Origin: Phycisphaerales bacterium
GTDB taxonomy: Bacteria > Planctomycetota > Phycisphaerae > UBA1845 > UTPLA1
Assembly (NCBI GenBank): GCA_022360095.1
Contig: JAKSDK010000668.1
Span: 1 to 64,000, forward strand
Direction of reading: 5' to 3'
DNA length: 64,000 bases
Shown: piece by piece, positions 26,421-35,034 of the stretch
Position numbering within the stretch: the stretch's first letter is position 1
Layout of the letters: each line of letters opens with the position of its first letter
Notes under the pieces: model-generated
Database searches by the model: none
The model's input: the letters and a program-made list of their open reading frames with translations, nothing else
Told to the model about the DNA's origin: nothing
Program-made: the position numbers and the translations under genes

Positions 26421-26504
26421 ACGCGAGCCGTTGAGATTCTGTTGTGGGTGGTGGAGTGTCTTTGTATCTATTTCAATCCAGAATAGAGGAGTATTCGATG
26501 CCTT
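26421..26504 (+). repeat. Shared metalloprotease leader, copy 2
   Basis: 84-nt leader matching 23799-23881, with conserved ends and a diverged middle (about 26460-26485). It includes the ribosome site GAGGAGTATTCG. Confidence 0.75.
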
Positions 26505-29500
26505 GTCGTTCTATTATCGTGATTGCGCTTGCATGCTGCTTGAATAGCCAGGCGATCCAAGCTCAACTCATCATGCAAGAGTCAGCGACACCGAGCTTAC
26601 CCCAGCCCGCCCCGTCGCTCATTCACGACGCGGAGCTGATTGCTCAAGTCAGTTCCGCATTCAACCTCTCGACATGTTGTCTGGTGAACCTCGACGTTGA
26701 CGATTTGCCCGTTGCGTTCAACACGGCCGTTCCCATGGAAGACGAGGTCCTGCTGCTTGAGCTGGCCCCTCATTCGGTGCTTTCGCCGAATTATCAACTC
26801 CTGGTCCAAATCGAGGACGGCTCCATTATTGAGGAAACGCCCGGTCCTGTTCGGACGTTTCGCGGTGTCGTCTCGGGCGCGGACGGTAGTGTCGTTGCCG
26901 CTTCCGTTCAGGAAGAGGGTCTGACCGCCAAAATCGTGATGCCGAATGGCGAAAGAATCTGGGTCGAGCCCGTTCGTCCGAAACTCGCCCATGTCGCCGA
27001 GGGAATGCACGTCGCCTACCGTGACGAGTACGTCATGGCATCCGGAGTCACCTGCGGCACGGAATCTGATAGCGAGAACATCGCTCAGGAGTCCACAGCC
27101 ATGGCCGCCGCGCGAGGGGCCGCCTGCGGAACAGGGTTGTGTTTTGCCGAATTGGCAAACGACGCCGACTTCGAATACTTCAACGACTACGGCAGCGTCG
27201 CCAACGTCGAGGCACGCGTTCAAAGCGTCGTCAATGCGATGAACATCGAGTACGAAAACGATGTCAGCATCACGCACGTCATCACGGCCATCATGGTCCG
27301 AACGTCCGACGCCATGGATCCCTATACGGCAACGGGCAGTTTTGCACTCGTCAACCAAGTTCAATCCGAATGGGAGAACAACCTGGACTTTATCCCGCGG
27401 GATATCACTCAGCTTTTTACCGGCAAGGAGATTGACGGTACGACCGTAGGTCGGGCGTTTGACATCGGTGAAGTTTGCACCTCTGGCTCCTACAGCTTCT
27501 CTCAATCTGATTGTTGCGGGCCCTTCTCCTGTACGACGGATCTTCACGCTCACGAGTGTGGCCACGTCTGGAACGGGATTCACTGCAGCCCATGCGGGAC
27601 GATGACGACGCCGCTTTCCTGCCAGAACTTCTTTGCCGATTTTTCGATCGGTCGAATCTCATCTCATCGAGATTCGCGCTCCTGTCTTGCAACGTCGGGC
27701 GCTCTGACGGTGCCCTTTTCCGACCAGTTTCCGACCGAGACTCTGGACCCCGACAATTGGCGCGACATTAACGGAGCGCAATCCAACACGCTGGGCAACG
27801 GCGAGCCCAGTCCTCCGAATTCGCTCAATGTGGACGGATTCGACACGATCGAATCCAACTTCATGGACACGAGCAATCTACCCAACGGCATCATTTCCTA
27901 CTGGTGGCAATCCGGCGGAAACGCCGAGGTTCCTGACCCGGGGGATGACCTTGTCGTCGAATATCTCAACAATATCAATCAGTGGATACAGCTTTCGATC
28001 CACCTGGGCTCCGGACCTGACGACCAACCCTTTGCGTTTGCGTCTTTTCCAATTCCATTAGACGGGCAACATCCGTTCTTCCGACTTCGCTTCCGAAGCA
28101 CGTCGAACGCAGGCGGAAGCAACGACGACTGGTTTATCGACAACGTCACGGTCGACCCCGGTGATATCACACCGCCGTCGCCCGATCCGATGACCTTCGC
28201 CGTCATACCGCCGACGGTCATGAGCGACACCCAAATCCTCTTCGAGGCGACGACGGCCGTAGACGACCTTTTTGCCGTCGAATATTTCTTTGACAAGCAG
28301 TTTGGTCCTGGATGTTGCGGCACCGACAGCCCCTGGCAGTCATCGGATTCGTATCTCGCGGAGGGCCTGTTGGCCAACTCCAGCTATTCGTACAAAGTGA
28401 AGGCGCGAGACACTGCTTCGACTCCGAACGAGACGGCGATCTCCGCGTCTTTCGCCACAAACTCGACGTTCATCGAAACGCCGTTCAACATCGCCCTGGT
28501 CGACGCCCAGGAAACCGAGATCACGGTGATCATCACCTGCAACGACACGGGCGACAGCAATCGTTGCGTTCTTGGCAGCTTTACGAACCTGGTCGCGAAT
28601 CCTCCGTCGGGATTGTTCCTCGACATCGTTCCATTCGAAGGCAGCGGAAGCAACGTTTGGACCGATCAGCAGACGATCACGGTCACCGGCTTGACGCCCG
28701 GGACAGACTACACGTTCATGGCCAAAGCTCGGAACCGGCTATCCGTGGAGACGGCGTTCAGCGGCCAGTTTGTCTTCAGCACACTGCCAGGCATCGCGAC
28801 GGGGGCATGCTGCCACGGCGACGGGACCTGTACGGTCGAAGCCCAGGCAAACTGCAACGGCCCGAACGACGTGTACCAGGGCGACGACACGACCTGCTCA
28901 CCGAACCCCTGTCCTCAACCGGGTGCTTGCTGCGCCACGGACGGCACGTGCACGCTCGCAACGGAAGTCGGCGGCAGCGATTGCACGACCGGTGGCGGAA
29001 ATTATCAGGGGGACGACACAACGTGTACGCCCAACCCGTGTCCACAACCCGGCGCCTGCTGCTTCGATGACGGATCATGCACCTTCGTATTCGAGACCGA
29101 CTGCGACAGTTCTGGCGGGACGTATCAGGGGGACAACGTGACCTGCATCGCTGCCGGTTGCGCGCAACCCGGCGCCTGCTGTGGCACTGATGGAACATGC
29201 GCCCCAGCTTTGGAGGTGGGTGGAAACGATTGCACCACCGGCGGCGGAAACTATCAGGGCGACGATACGACCTGTTCCCCGAATCCCTGTCCGCAACCCG
29301 GCGCTTGCTGTGCGGACGACGGGACATGCACTCCGGCAGCGGAACTCGGCGGAAACGACTGCACGGTCGGCGGTGGAGCGTATCAAGGGGACGACACGGT
29401 ATGTGTCCCCAATCCGTGCCCGCAGCCCTGCGCGCTTCTGGGCGACATCAATCAGGACGGCAACGTCGATGGAGATGATGTCGCCGGTTTCATTCGAGCC

Positions 29501-29608
29501 AAACTCGGCCTGGCGCCCGAGCCTGGAGAAGATCAGAGCTGTGCCGATTACGACACCGGCATGATGGAAACCGACATGAATCTGTTTGTCGCCGACTTGC
29601 TCAGCTAA
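26498..29608 (+). CDS. Secreted metzincin-type metalloprotease with five GACC cysteine repeats, paralog B
   Basis: A 1036-residue exported protease, paralog of the preceding gene: same signal peptide style (MPCRSIIVIALACCLNSQAI), pro-region (EDGSIIEETPGPVRTFRG) and catalytic domain. The zinc motif is HECGHVWNGIH (352-362), with Asn where most metzincins have Gly. A jelly-roll-like domain and two beta modules follow. Between them and the dockerin-like end (GDINQDGNVDGDDVAGFIRA) sits an insertion absent from paralog A: five repeats of about 37 residues (about 768-975), each starting GACC and containing six Cys, with spacers of NPCPQP type. The repeats probably form disulfide-linked knobs. A strong terminator follows. 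Confidence 0.88.
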   Translation: MPCRSIIVIALACCLNSQAIQAQLIMQESATPSLPQPAPSLIHDAELIAQVSSAFNLSTCCLVNLDVDDLPVAFNTAVPMEDEVLLLELAPHSVLSPNYQLLVQIEDGSIIEETPGPVRTFRGVVSGADGSVVAASVQEEGLTAKIVMPNGERIWVEPVRPKLAHVAEGMHVAYRDEYVMASGVTCGTESDSENIAQESTAMAAARGAACGTGLCFAELANDADFEYFNDYGSVANVEARVQSVVNAMNIEYENDVSITHVITAIMVRTSDAMDPYTATGSFALVNQVQSEWENNLDFIPRDITQLFTGKEIDGTTVGRAFDIGEVCTSGSYSFSQSDCCGPFSCTTDLHAHECGHVWNGIHCSPCGTMTTPLSCQNFFADFSIGRISSHRDSRSCLATSGALTVPFSDQFPTETLDPDNWRDINGAQSNTLGNGEPSPPNSLNVDGFDTIESNFMDTSNLPNGIISYWWQSGGNAEVPDPGDDLVVEYLNNINQWIQLSIHLGSGPDDQPFAFASFPIPLDGQHPFFRLRFRSTSNAGGSNDDWFIDNVTVDPGDITPPSPDPMTFAVIPPTVMSDTQILFEATTAVDDLFAVEYFFDKQFGPGCCGTDSPWQSSDSYLAEGLLANSSYSYKVKARDTASTPNETAISASFATNSTFIETPFNIALVDAQETEITVIITCNDTGDSNRCVLGSFTNLVANPPSGLFLDIVPFEGSGSNVWTDQQTITVTGLTPGTDYTFMAKARNRLSVETAFSGQFVFSTLPGIATGACCHGDGTCTVEAQANCNGPNDVYQGDDTTCSPNPCPQPGACCATDGTCTLATEVGGSDCTTGGGNYQGDDTTCTPNPCPQPGACCFDDGSCTFVFETDCDSSGGTYQGDNVTCIAAGCAQPGACCGTDGTCAPALEVGGNDCTTGGGNYQGDDTTCSPNPCPQPGACCADDGTCTPAAELGGNDCTVGGGAYQGDDTVCVPNPCPQPCALLGDINQDGNVDGDDVAGFIRAKLGLAPEPGEDQSCADYDTGMMETDMNLFVADLLS
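28462..28790 (+). repeat. Protease C-terminal cassette, copy 3 (first part)
   Basis: The beta-module part of the cassette is close to copies 1 and 2. The dockerin-like part (from about 29440) is separated from it by the inserted GACC repeats. Confidence 0.75.
28800..29430 (+). repeat. Five tandem GACC cysteine-rich coding repeats
   Basis: In-frame repeats of about 110-130 nt, each encoding GACC, DGTC-like, Cys and YQGDD/N elements ending in NPCPQP or AAGCAQP. The same unit occurs once in the lipoprotein at 35035. Confidence 0.85.
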
Positions 29609-29646
29609 ACAAACAACCATCGTTGGTATCGTTAGAGCGTCAAACG

Positions 29647-29680
29647 AAGGCCCCTTGATGTTGCCGTCAAGGGGCCTTTT
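29647..29680 (+). terminator. Terminator between metalloprotease B and uvrC
   Basis: A perfect 12-bp stem AAGGCCCCTTGA with loop TGTTGCCG, followed by TTCTC. It lies 39 nt past the protease stop, in the convergent gap, and its symmetry lets it serve uvrC as well. Confidence 0.85.
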
Positions 29681-29718
29681 CTCATGGTTTGTCGATTCGG
29701 ACTCGGCATTCAGCCGGA

Positions 29719-31185
29719 TCAGGGATCGTCAGGGGAATACGGATCCGCTGGAAAAGTCCCCTCGGAAGCAGAGCTTGAACGCTTTCCACGATCACGCGCC
29801 GTTCGTCGTTTTCGTCGCGGAGGCCGCCGCCCGGCCTTGATATCCTCGTCGAATTGCCGCTTGCTGCGCAGGATATGATGATAATGCTGAGCAAAACGGT
29901 GGGCTTCGTCTCGAACCTGCTGAAGCATCCTCAAAGCCGAGTCGTTACGGGCGAGCTTGATCGGTCTTTGACGGGCCTGGCTGTAGATCTCCTCCTCGCG
30001 CTTGGCAAGGGAAACGACCATCGGAGGCTTGACGAACATGTCGCCGCACGCCTCGAGAGCCGCGTGCAATTGACCGAGGCCACCGTCGATCAGAATCAAA
30101 TCCGGGTATAGCTCCTCGGCATCGCCGGCGCGGCGGTAGCGGCGCTGTACGACCTCTCGGATCATGGCGTAGTCGTCCTGGCCTTCAACCGTCCTGATGC
30201 GAAAACGCTTATATCCGCCCTTAAAGGGTTTGCCGTCGATGAAACAGACAAGAGACCCGACAGATTCTTCACCCTGCAGGTTGGCGATATCGATGCCTTC
30301 GATGATGCGGGGGACTTGTTCCAAATCAAGAATCTTGGCCAGCCGTTCCAACCCCTTGGCGGGATCAACGTAGAACACTTCAGGTTGAACGTCCTCGCCT
30401 ACGTCGCCGGACAGCCTGAGGTTCTGGATGGCCTTGATGCGGTCCCGAATCCGGCCTGCTTCTTCAAAGTTCAGGGCGTCGGCGGCCGCCTTCATTTCCT
30501 TCTCCATCTCTCGAAGCACAACGCTTCGCTTGGAGTTCATAAACCGCTTGAGCCTGTCGATGTCCCGCCGATAGTCGTCCCTGCTGATTCGGTCGGCGCA
30601 CGGGGCCGTGCACTGATTGATGGCGTAAAGCAAACACGGTCGAAAATACTTACGCTTGTCGTCGGTTTCCAGAATGTCCAGTTCGCAGGTGCGAAACTTA
30701 AAGACCTTTTGCAGCGCGTTGACCGCGTCGCGCACCCCCCCCGCGGAGGTAAACGGGCCGTAGAGCTTGCTGCCCTTGAGCCTGGGCTGTCTCGTCACGA
30801 AGACGCCGGGAAAATCGTCGCTGGTTGTAATCTCAAGATAAGGAAAAGATTTGTCGTCCTTGAGCCGTTCGTTATACTGCGGCTGGATATCCTTGATCAA
30901 CCGATTTTCCTGAAGCAGCGCGTCCACCTCCGTATCGCATTCGAGGAAATCGACCTCAACGACCTTCGCCGCCATACGTGCAATCTCCGGCCCGCGCGTG
31001 TTGAGCAGGTCGGCCGATTCCTGAAAGTAAGAGGAGACCCGTGCACGCAAGTCCTTCGCCTTGCCGACGTACAAGACGCGCCCCCTGATGTCTTTCATCA
31101 GATAAACACCCGGCGTTTTTGGGAACTGGGCAATCCGTTCGCGAATGCCGTTCAGGCGTTTGGCTTCTTCGGAGAGTCTGTCCAT
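29719..31185 (-). CDS. uvrC: UvrABC system protein C lacking the C-terminal HhH domain
   Basis: A 488-residue excision nuclease subunit. The N-terminal GIY-YIG domain (about 10-95) reads PGVYLMKDIRGRVLYVGKAK. Cys residues near 170-192 (CLLYAINQCTAPC) fit the usual iron-sulfur or zinc position. The UVR motif (about 205-245, ALNFEEAGRIRDRI) and the RNase H-like nuclease domain (EGIDIANLQGEE, LILIDGGLGQLHAA, RDEAHRFAQHYH) follow. Typical UvrC has about 600 residues and ends in tandem helix-hairpin-helix motifs; here these are replaced by a basic, disordered tail (RRPPRRKRRTARDRGKR). Convergent with the protease gene. Confidence 0.93.
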   Translation of the reverse strand: MDRLSEEAKRLNGIRERIAQFPKTPGVYLMKDIRGRVLYVGKAKDLRARVSSYFQESADLLNTRGPEIARMAAKVVEVDFLECDTEVDALLQENRLIKDIQPQYNERLKDDKSFPYLEITTSDDFPGVFVTRQPRLKGSKLYGPFTSAGGVRDAVNALQKVFKFRTCELDILETDDKRKYFRPCLLYAINQCTAPCADRISRDDYRRDIDRLKRFMNSKRSVVLREMEKEMKAAADALNFEEAGRIRDRIKAIQNLRLSGDVGEDVQPEVFYVDPAKGLERLAKILDLEQVPRIIEGIDIANLQGEESVGSLVCFIDGKPFKGGYKRFRIRTVEGQDDYAMIREVVQRRYRRAGDAEELYPDLILIDGGLGQLHAALEACGDMFVKPPMVVSLAKREEEIYSQARQRPIKLARNDSALRMLQQVRDEAHRFAQHYHHILRSKRQFDEDIKAGRRPPRRKRRTARDRGKRSSSASEGTFPADPYSPDDP

Positions 31186-31221
31186 GACTCTATTGTATCG
31201 CGGCGTTCGACCAAGAGCAGG

Positions 31222-32103
31222 CTAACGCGGCGGAGCACCCAGGAATGGATAGAGCGAGGCCTCCAGCTTGCGAACGGCTGAGAAGTAGATGAACACGGCC
31301 GCGACTTGAATAACATGGTAGATAATTGTTAACCAGGCCGGCTGCTGCCCGGCGCCTTGAAGTTTTTGCTGCCACTCGGGGCTGCCCGGCTCAACACCAC
31401 TTGAAGTCATTTCCATCACGAGCTGAATCACCGTCGTGCCGACCATTCCAAAAACGACACACACGGACAAGGCCATGAGGGTTCCCATGACGAAACATAG
31501 CGTCGTGGCATCCACGGCCTTTCTCGCGTCGGGATCACTCTCTCGCTCACCGCTTGCAATGAAACCGGCCAGTTTTTTCATCGTCCATCCGGCCCATGCG
31601 TAATTGAAGACCGGCAGAAAGGAGAGCCCCAACGCAAGCCCCGGAGACACACCCTGGTAACCACCCTCTTTTGCATCTTTATGAATACGATGAATCCACA
31701 TGAGATGCATGACAATTGCGGCCAGACCAACCATGGCCGTTACACAACCGACCAACATGGTTCCGGCCGCAGCGGCCGAACTCGCGCCCGTGGCGGGTTG
31801 GGTCAGTGCAGTGTAAATCGCCGTCAACGCGGCGATAACCGTATAGAGGACCCAGGCGCCCAACATCCAGCTCGTGTAGGCTGGGTATGCAACGGGTTCG
31901 GTGAGTGTCGAAGACGCGTAGGTCATCGCCTCCGTGGGCGGCCCACCGACACCGGGTCCCAGTGGCGGAGTCGGGGGACTTCTGCCGGGCGTAAAAGTGA
32001 CGTTGCAAACAGGGCAAGCGAGGGGTTTGTCGAGATCGGTCTTGAGCGCCTGGAGTTCATGCCCGTTGGGACAGCGAATCAAGACATTGTTTGGGTCAAT
32101 CAT
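31222..32103 (-). CDS. Membrane protein with N-terminal zinc ribbon, DUF4328-like
   Basis: A 293-residue protein starting MIDPNNVLIRCPNGHELQA. A zinc ribbon is formed by CPNGH and CPVC (residues about 11-34), followed by a Pro/Gly linker. Four to five transmembrane helices follow (about 75-105, 115-140, 160-185, 205-235, 255-280). The segment FLPVFNYAWAGWTMKKLAGF resembles the cytoplasmic loop of DUF4328 proteins. Many planctomycete membrane proteins carry such ribbons at the N-terminus. The start at 32103 has GGGAGGG 9 nt upstream. Function unknown. Confidence 0.7.
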   Translation of the reverse strand: MIDPNNVLIRCPNGHELQALKTDLDKPLACPVCNVTFTPGRSPPTPPLGPGVGGPPTEAMTYASSTLTEPVAYPAYTSWMLGAWVLYTVIAALTAIYTALTQPATGASSAAAAGTMLVGCVTAMVGLAAIVMHLMWIHRIHKDAKEGGYQGVSPGLALGLSFLPVFNYAWAGWTMKKLAGFIASGERESDPDARKAVDATTLCFVMGTLMALSVCVVFGMVGTTVIQLVMEMTSSGVEPGSPEWQQKLQGAGQQPAWLTIIYHVIQVAAVFIYFSAVRKLEASLYPFLGAPPR

Positions 32104-32213
32104 AGGGCGACGCCCTCCCATCTTCATCCGGCCCGCCGGAGGACGAGCCTCAATGCAAATCAGTTGCGGATTCTAACAAACCGCCTCGCAAAATCTAGAA
32201 AAGAATCCCGGAC

Positions 32214-32966
32214 TCAGTCGCTGAGCTTCAACCGCATGACGAACAACATGGGCCAGCCGAGGTATTTTCTGGCTCGCGGGGATTGGGTCGCAAGCGACTC
32301 ATCCACGAGGTGCTCGCCGAGGTGATCCGCGCGCAAGCCGGCTCGTGTCGCGGCGATGACGTAATCCGAGATTTGATGACCGGCGCTCTCGGGGCGCGTG
32401 TCACGACCGGTCTCCGGATCCGTGAAGCGTGCCTGGATGCCCAGCAGCGTCATCGCCGGATGCATGTTGGAAATAACCATATGACCGTCGGGACGACAGA
32501 CTCTCCTGAACTCACGATACAAGGGTTCCAGATCGGTCACGTGCTCAAGAACGAGACAACATGTGAGTCGATCAAATGCGTTGTCAGGAAAAGGCAGAGG
32601 GCGAGACAGGTCATGTCGAATGAAGCGAACCCTTCCCGCGCCGGTTTTGGCCCGTGCCTTCTGAAGCATGCCTTCGGAAAAATCGATGGCTGTCACTCGG
32701 GCGCCAACCGAGGCGAGTCGAAGAGACCATCGGCCCGTTCCACACCCCACATCGAGGACTTGCATTCCATTGGTGTCTCCGAGCAGTCCCTCGACGACCG
32801 GGGCCTCAAGCCGAATCAGCGGATTGTCTTCACCATCGTAGATCGTGGACCACCGGTCATACCCTTGCCGCGTTGGGAGAATGTCAGCATTCTGAGGATC
32901 GACCGGACTTCGTAAATCCACGGTCGGACTCGGTCTTCCTTTGTTCGAGCTTCTTTCCGACATCAT
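32214..32966 (-). CDS. Class I SAM-dependent methyltransferase
   Basis: A 250-residue methyltransferase of the UbiE/BioC type (Methyltransf_11). Motif I is QVLDVGCGTGRWSLRLAS, the SAM-ribose Asp is in RVTAIDFSEGMLQKAR, motif II is LPFPDNAFDRLTC and motif III is RVCRPDGHMVISNMHPA. The N-terminal GYDRWSTIYDGEDNPLI is typical of this group. Substrate unknown. There is no strong ribosome site. It lies 110 nt upstream of the zinc-ribbon membrane gene on the same strand. Confidence 0.88.
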   Translation of the reverse strand: MMSERSSNKGRPSPTVDLRSPVDPQNADILPTRQGYDRWSTIYDGEDNPLIRLEAPVVEGLLGDTNGMQVLDVGCGTGRWSLRLASVGARVTAIDFSEGMLQKARAKTGAGRVRFIRHDLSRPLPFPDNAFDRLTCCLVLEHVTDLEPLYREFRRVCRPDGHMVISNMHPAMTLLGIQARFTDPETGRDTRPESAGHQISDYVIAATRAGLRADHLGEHLVDESLATQSPRARKYLGWPMLFVMRLKLSD

Positions 32967-33025
32967 AAAAAAGGGTCACCCTTTGACTGGCAACCCTGAT
33001 CCGAATCAGCATTTGTTCACCGAAA

Positions 33026-33472
33026 TCAACGTCTGGTTTTCTTTGCCTTTTTCTTGGCCCGGTTCACCGCACTTTGGATCTCGGCAAGTTCATCCTTCGT
33101 GGGCTGGTGTGCGTCAAGCAGCGCGGTCACCATGCCCCCGGTGTCCCCTGCAAAAACTCGAGTCACCATGTCCTTGACAAGTTTTTTGTGAATGGAATCA
33201 GGCTTGCGCGTTGTGCGAAAAAGGAATGCCTTTCCGACGGGTCCTTTCTCCTTGGTCACCATCCCTTTGTTTTCGAGACGTGTCAGGAGCGTCACCACGG
33301 AACCATGAGCCATGGGACGATACTTGAGCATTTTCTCACGTATTCGCCGTGCGGTGACCGGCCCCTCTTGCCAAACACAGGCGAGGACATCCAATTCGGC
33401 ATTCGGAATATAATCCGGGGATTTTTCGGAGGCTCTCCTTTTTGTTTTCTTTCTTCGAGTTTTTTTGGCCAT
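33026..33472 (-). CDS. BlaI/MecI-family transcriptional repressor
   Basis: A 148-residue regulator. The winged helix covers about residues 22-85 (PNAELDVLACVWQEGPVTAR, then HGSVVTLLTRLENKGMVTKE), followed by a dimerisation helix (DSIHKKLVKDMVTRVFAGD). Both ends are Lys/Arg-rich (KKTRRKKTKRR and KKKAKKTRR), unusual for the family. BlaI-type repressors usually sit beside a BlaR1-like sensor protease, but none is here. AAGGA lies 7 nt before the ATG. A short dyad GTAATTGTTAC at 33534-33544, about 60 nt upstream, may be its own operator. Confidence 0.88.
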   Translation of the reverse strand: MAKKTRRKKTKRRASEKSPDYIPNAELDVLACVWQEGPVTARRIREKMLKYRPMAHGSVVTLLTRLENKGMVTKEKGPVGKAFLFRTTRKPDSIHKKLVKDMVTRVFAGDTGGMVTALLDAHQPTKDELAEIQSAVNRAKKKAKKTRR

Positions 33473-33649
33473 AGCCTATTCCTTTTACTCCCTATGAAAA
33501 TCTAGACAAGATACGAAAATTGGACGAATTAGAGTAATTGTTACGGGAGTATAGATTATTCTGACACCATGGCGCGATGATGTCAAGCAGCCCATAAACA
33601 ACCGCGTAAAACTACTCATCAGAAGACCCGTGTAACGGCGAGGAGTAAC

Positions 33650-33724
33650 AGGCCGCGGCCGGATTCGAACCGGCGAAATAACGGATTTGCAATCCGTCCC
33701 CTTAAACCACTTGGGTACGCGGCC
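33650..33724 (-). tRNA. tRNA-Cys (anticodon GCA)
   Basis: Cloverleaf: acceptor GGCCGCG/CGCGGCC, anticodon stem ACGGA/TCCGT with loop TTGCAAA (anticodon GCA), T-stem GCCGG/CCGGC with TTCGAAT loop, and U73 as discriminator, the cysteine identity base. CCA is not encoded. Confidence 0.95.
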
Positions 33725-33760
33725 GACCTTACGGGACAGAACCCGCGTATTACGTTTCTC

Positions 33761-33789
33761 TTTTTATCGTCTCGCTGTTTGCGCGTCAA
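33761..33789 (-). promoter_or_regulatory. Candidate promoter of tRNA-Cys
   Basis: On the minus strand TTGACG (33789-33784), about 16-17 bp, then an A/T-rich -10 region (ATAAAA/TAAAAA). It would start about 30 nt before the tRNA. Confidence 0.4.
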
Positions 33790-33960
33790 GTAAGCCTAAC
33801 GCTTTGCACGCGCCCAACCTAGCGATCTCCTTGATTAATGGGGAAAATGCGTCCGAGGTCCACTCCATAGCGCCCGTCGCGAATGAGGCTCGCTGAACGC
33901 GACAGGTGGCGTTATCCTACCGATAATAAAACCCATGTCAATTTCCAAACGGCGAATTTG

Positions 33961-34872
33961 ATGACTTCATTGCCGCAATATTCCATTTCTTCATCCTGTC
34001 CCGAGGCATTCCTGCCGGTTTCCCGCAGCCAAGTTGACCAGGGCACGATTAAGTTCTGCCAGGCAACGAAGGATGGTTTCGAAATCGAATCGGTCATCAT
34101 TCCCATGGGTGCTGAAGATCATGCTTGGAAAACCCTCTGCGTAAGCTCACAAATCGGCTGTGCGCGAGGATGCACCTTCTGCCAAACGGGCAGGATGGGG
34201 TTTATTCGGAACCTGACTGCAAACGAAATCGTAGGCCAGGCCCATGCAGCGCGTGTCCGGTTCGGAGCCCAGATCCGTAACGTCGTCTTTATGGGCATGG
34301 GAGAGCCGTTGGACAACCTGGACCACGTCGTCGCCGCGGTCCGGCTGTTTCATGAAGATCGCAAACATCCTGTGGCCCGTCGTCGCATTACGATCTCGAC
34401 CGTCGGGAAATGTGCCGGCATACGCAGGCTCAGCCGCCTTGGTTGGAAACGGCTGGGCCTGGCCGTGTCATTGAACGCGCCCAATGACGAAATCCGATCG
34501 CAAATCATGCCCATCAATCAAACGGACCCCATGGACCAACTCCATGAAGCCATTCGGTCCTACCCGATTCGCGGAGGCGGGCATGTGTTGATCGAATACG
34601 TTCTGCTGAAAGAGCTCAACGACCAACCGGACCATGCACGAGAACTGGCCGAGTATCTCAAAGGCTTGCGCACATGCGTCAACCTGATTCCATGGAACCC
34701 GTGTGAAGGAATGGCGTTCGAGACTCCTGACGAAGAGACCATCGATCGGTTCCAGCAGATCCTGATGGAGGCGGGCCAGCTCGCGTTTCAACGTCATACC
34801 AAGGGACGTAACGCGATGGGGGCTTGCGGTCAACTTGGAAATCCGGCCCTGCGGCTCGCGAAGAAAGCCTGA
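33961..34872 (+). CDS. rlmN: RlmN/Cfr-type radical SAM methyltransferase, short form
   Basis: A radical SAM enzyme of about 303 residues. The [4Fe-4S] motif is CARGCTFC, preceded by LCVSSQIG. Further family motifs are NVVFMGMGEPLDN, TISTVGKCAGI, LAVSLNAPND, NLIPWNPCEG and the C-terminal methyl-carrier Cys in MGACGQLGNP. RlmN methylates C2 of A2503 in 23S rRNA and A37 of some tRNAs. Usual RlmN is about 350-380 residues with an N-terminal helical RNA-binding domain; here the core begins after about 25 residues, so that domain is missing. The start is uncertain: an in-frame ATG at 33883 would add 26 residues without restoring the domain. No clear ribosome site for either. Confidence 0.85.
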   Translation: MTSLPQYSISSSCPEAFLPVSRSQVDQGTIKFCQATKDGFEIESVIIPMGAEDHAWKTLCVSSQIGCARGCTFCQTGRMGFIRNLTANEIVGQAHAARVRFGAQIRNVVFMGMGEPLDNLDHVVAAVRLFHEDRKHPVARRRITISTVGKCAGIRRLSRLGWKRLGLAVSLNAPNDEIRSQIMPINQTDPMDQLHEAIRSYPIRGGGHVLIEYVLLKELNDQPDHARELAEYLKGLRTCVNLIPWNPCEGMAFETPDEETIDRFQQILMEAGQLAFQRHTKGRNAMGACGQLGNPALRLAKKA

Positions 34873-35034
34873 TCAGGCTGTCCGATAACTCGCGCCATCT
34901 CATCCGCGCGACACGCGGTCATATCGTATGATTAAGTAGAGAAGCAGCCGTTCCGGAAACTTTCCAAACGGCTTTGAGCTGCGACGTGGGCGATTCCAGG
35001 ACCGGACCGCCCACGGCTCTGGAGGGAGCCGGTC

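Noticed and set aside
28800-29430. CRISPR-like or microsatellite array
   Set aside because: The repeats are in frame, of unequal length and code for a cysteine module; there are no spacers of constant size.
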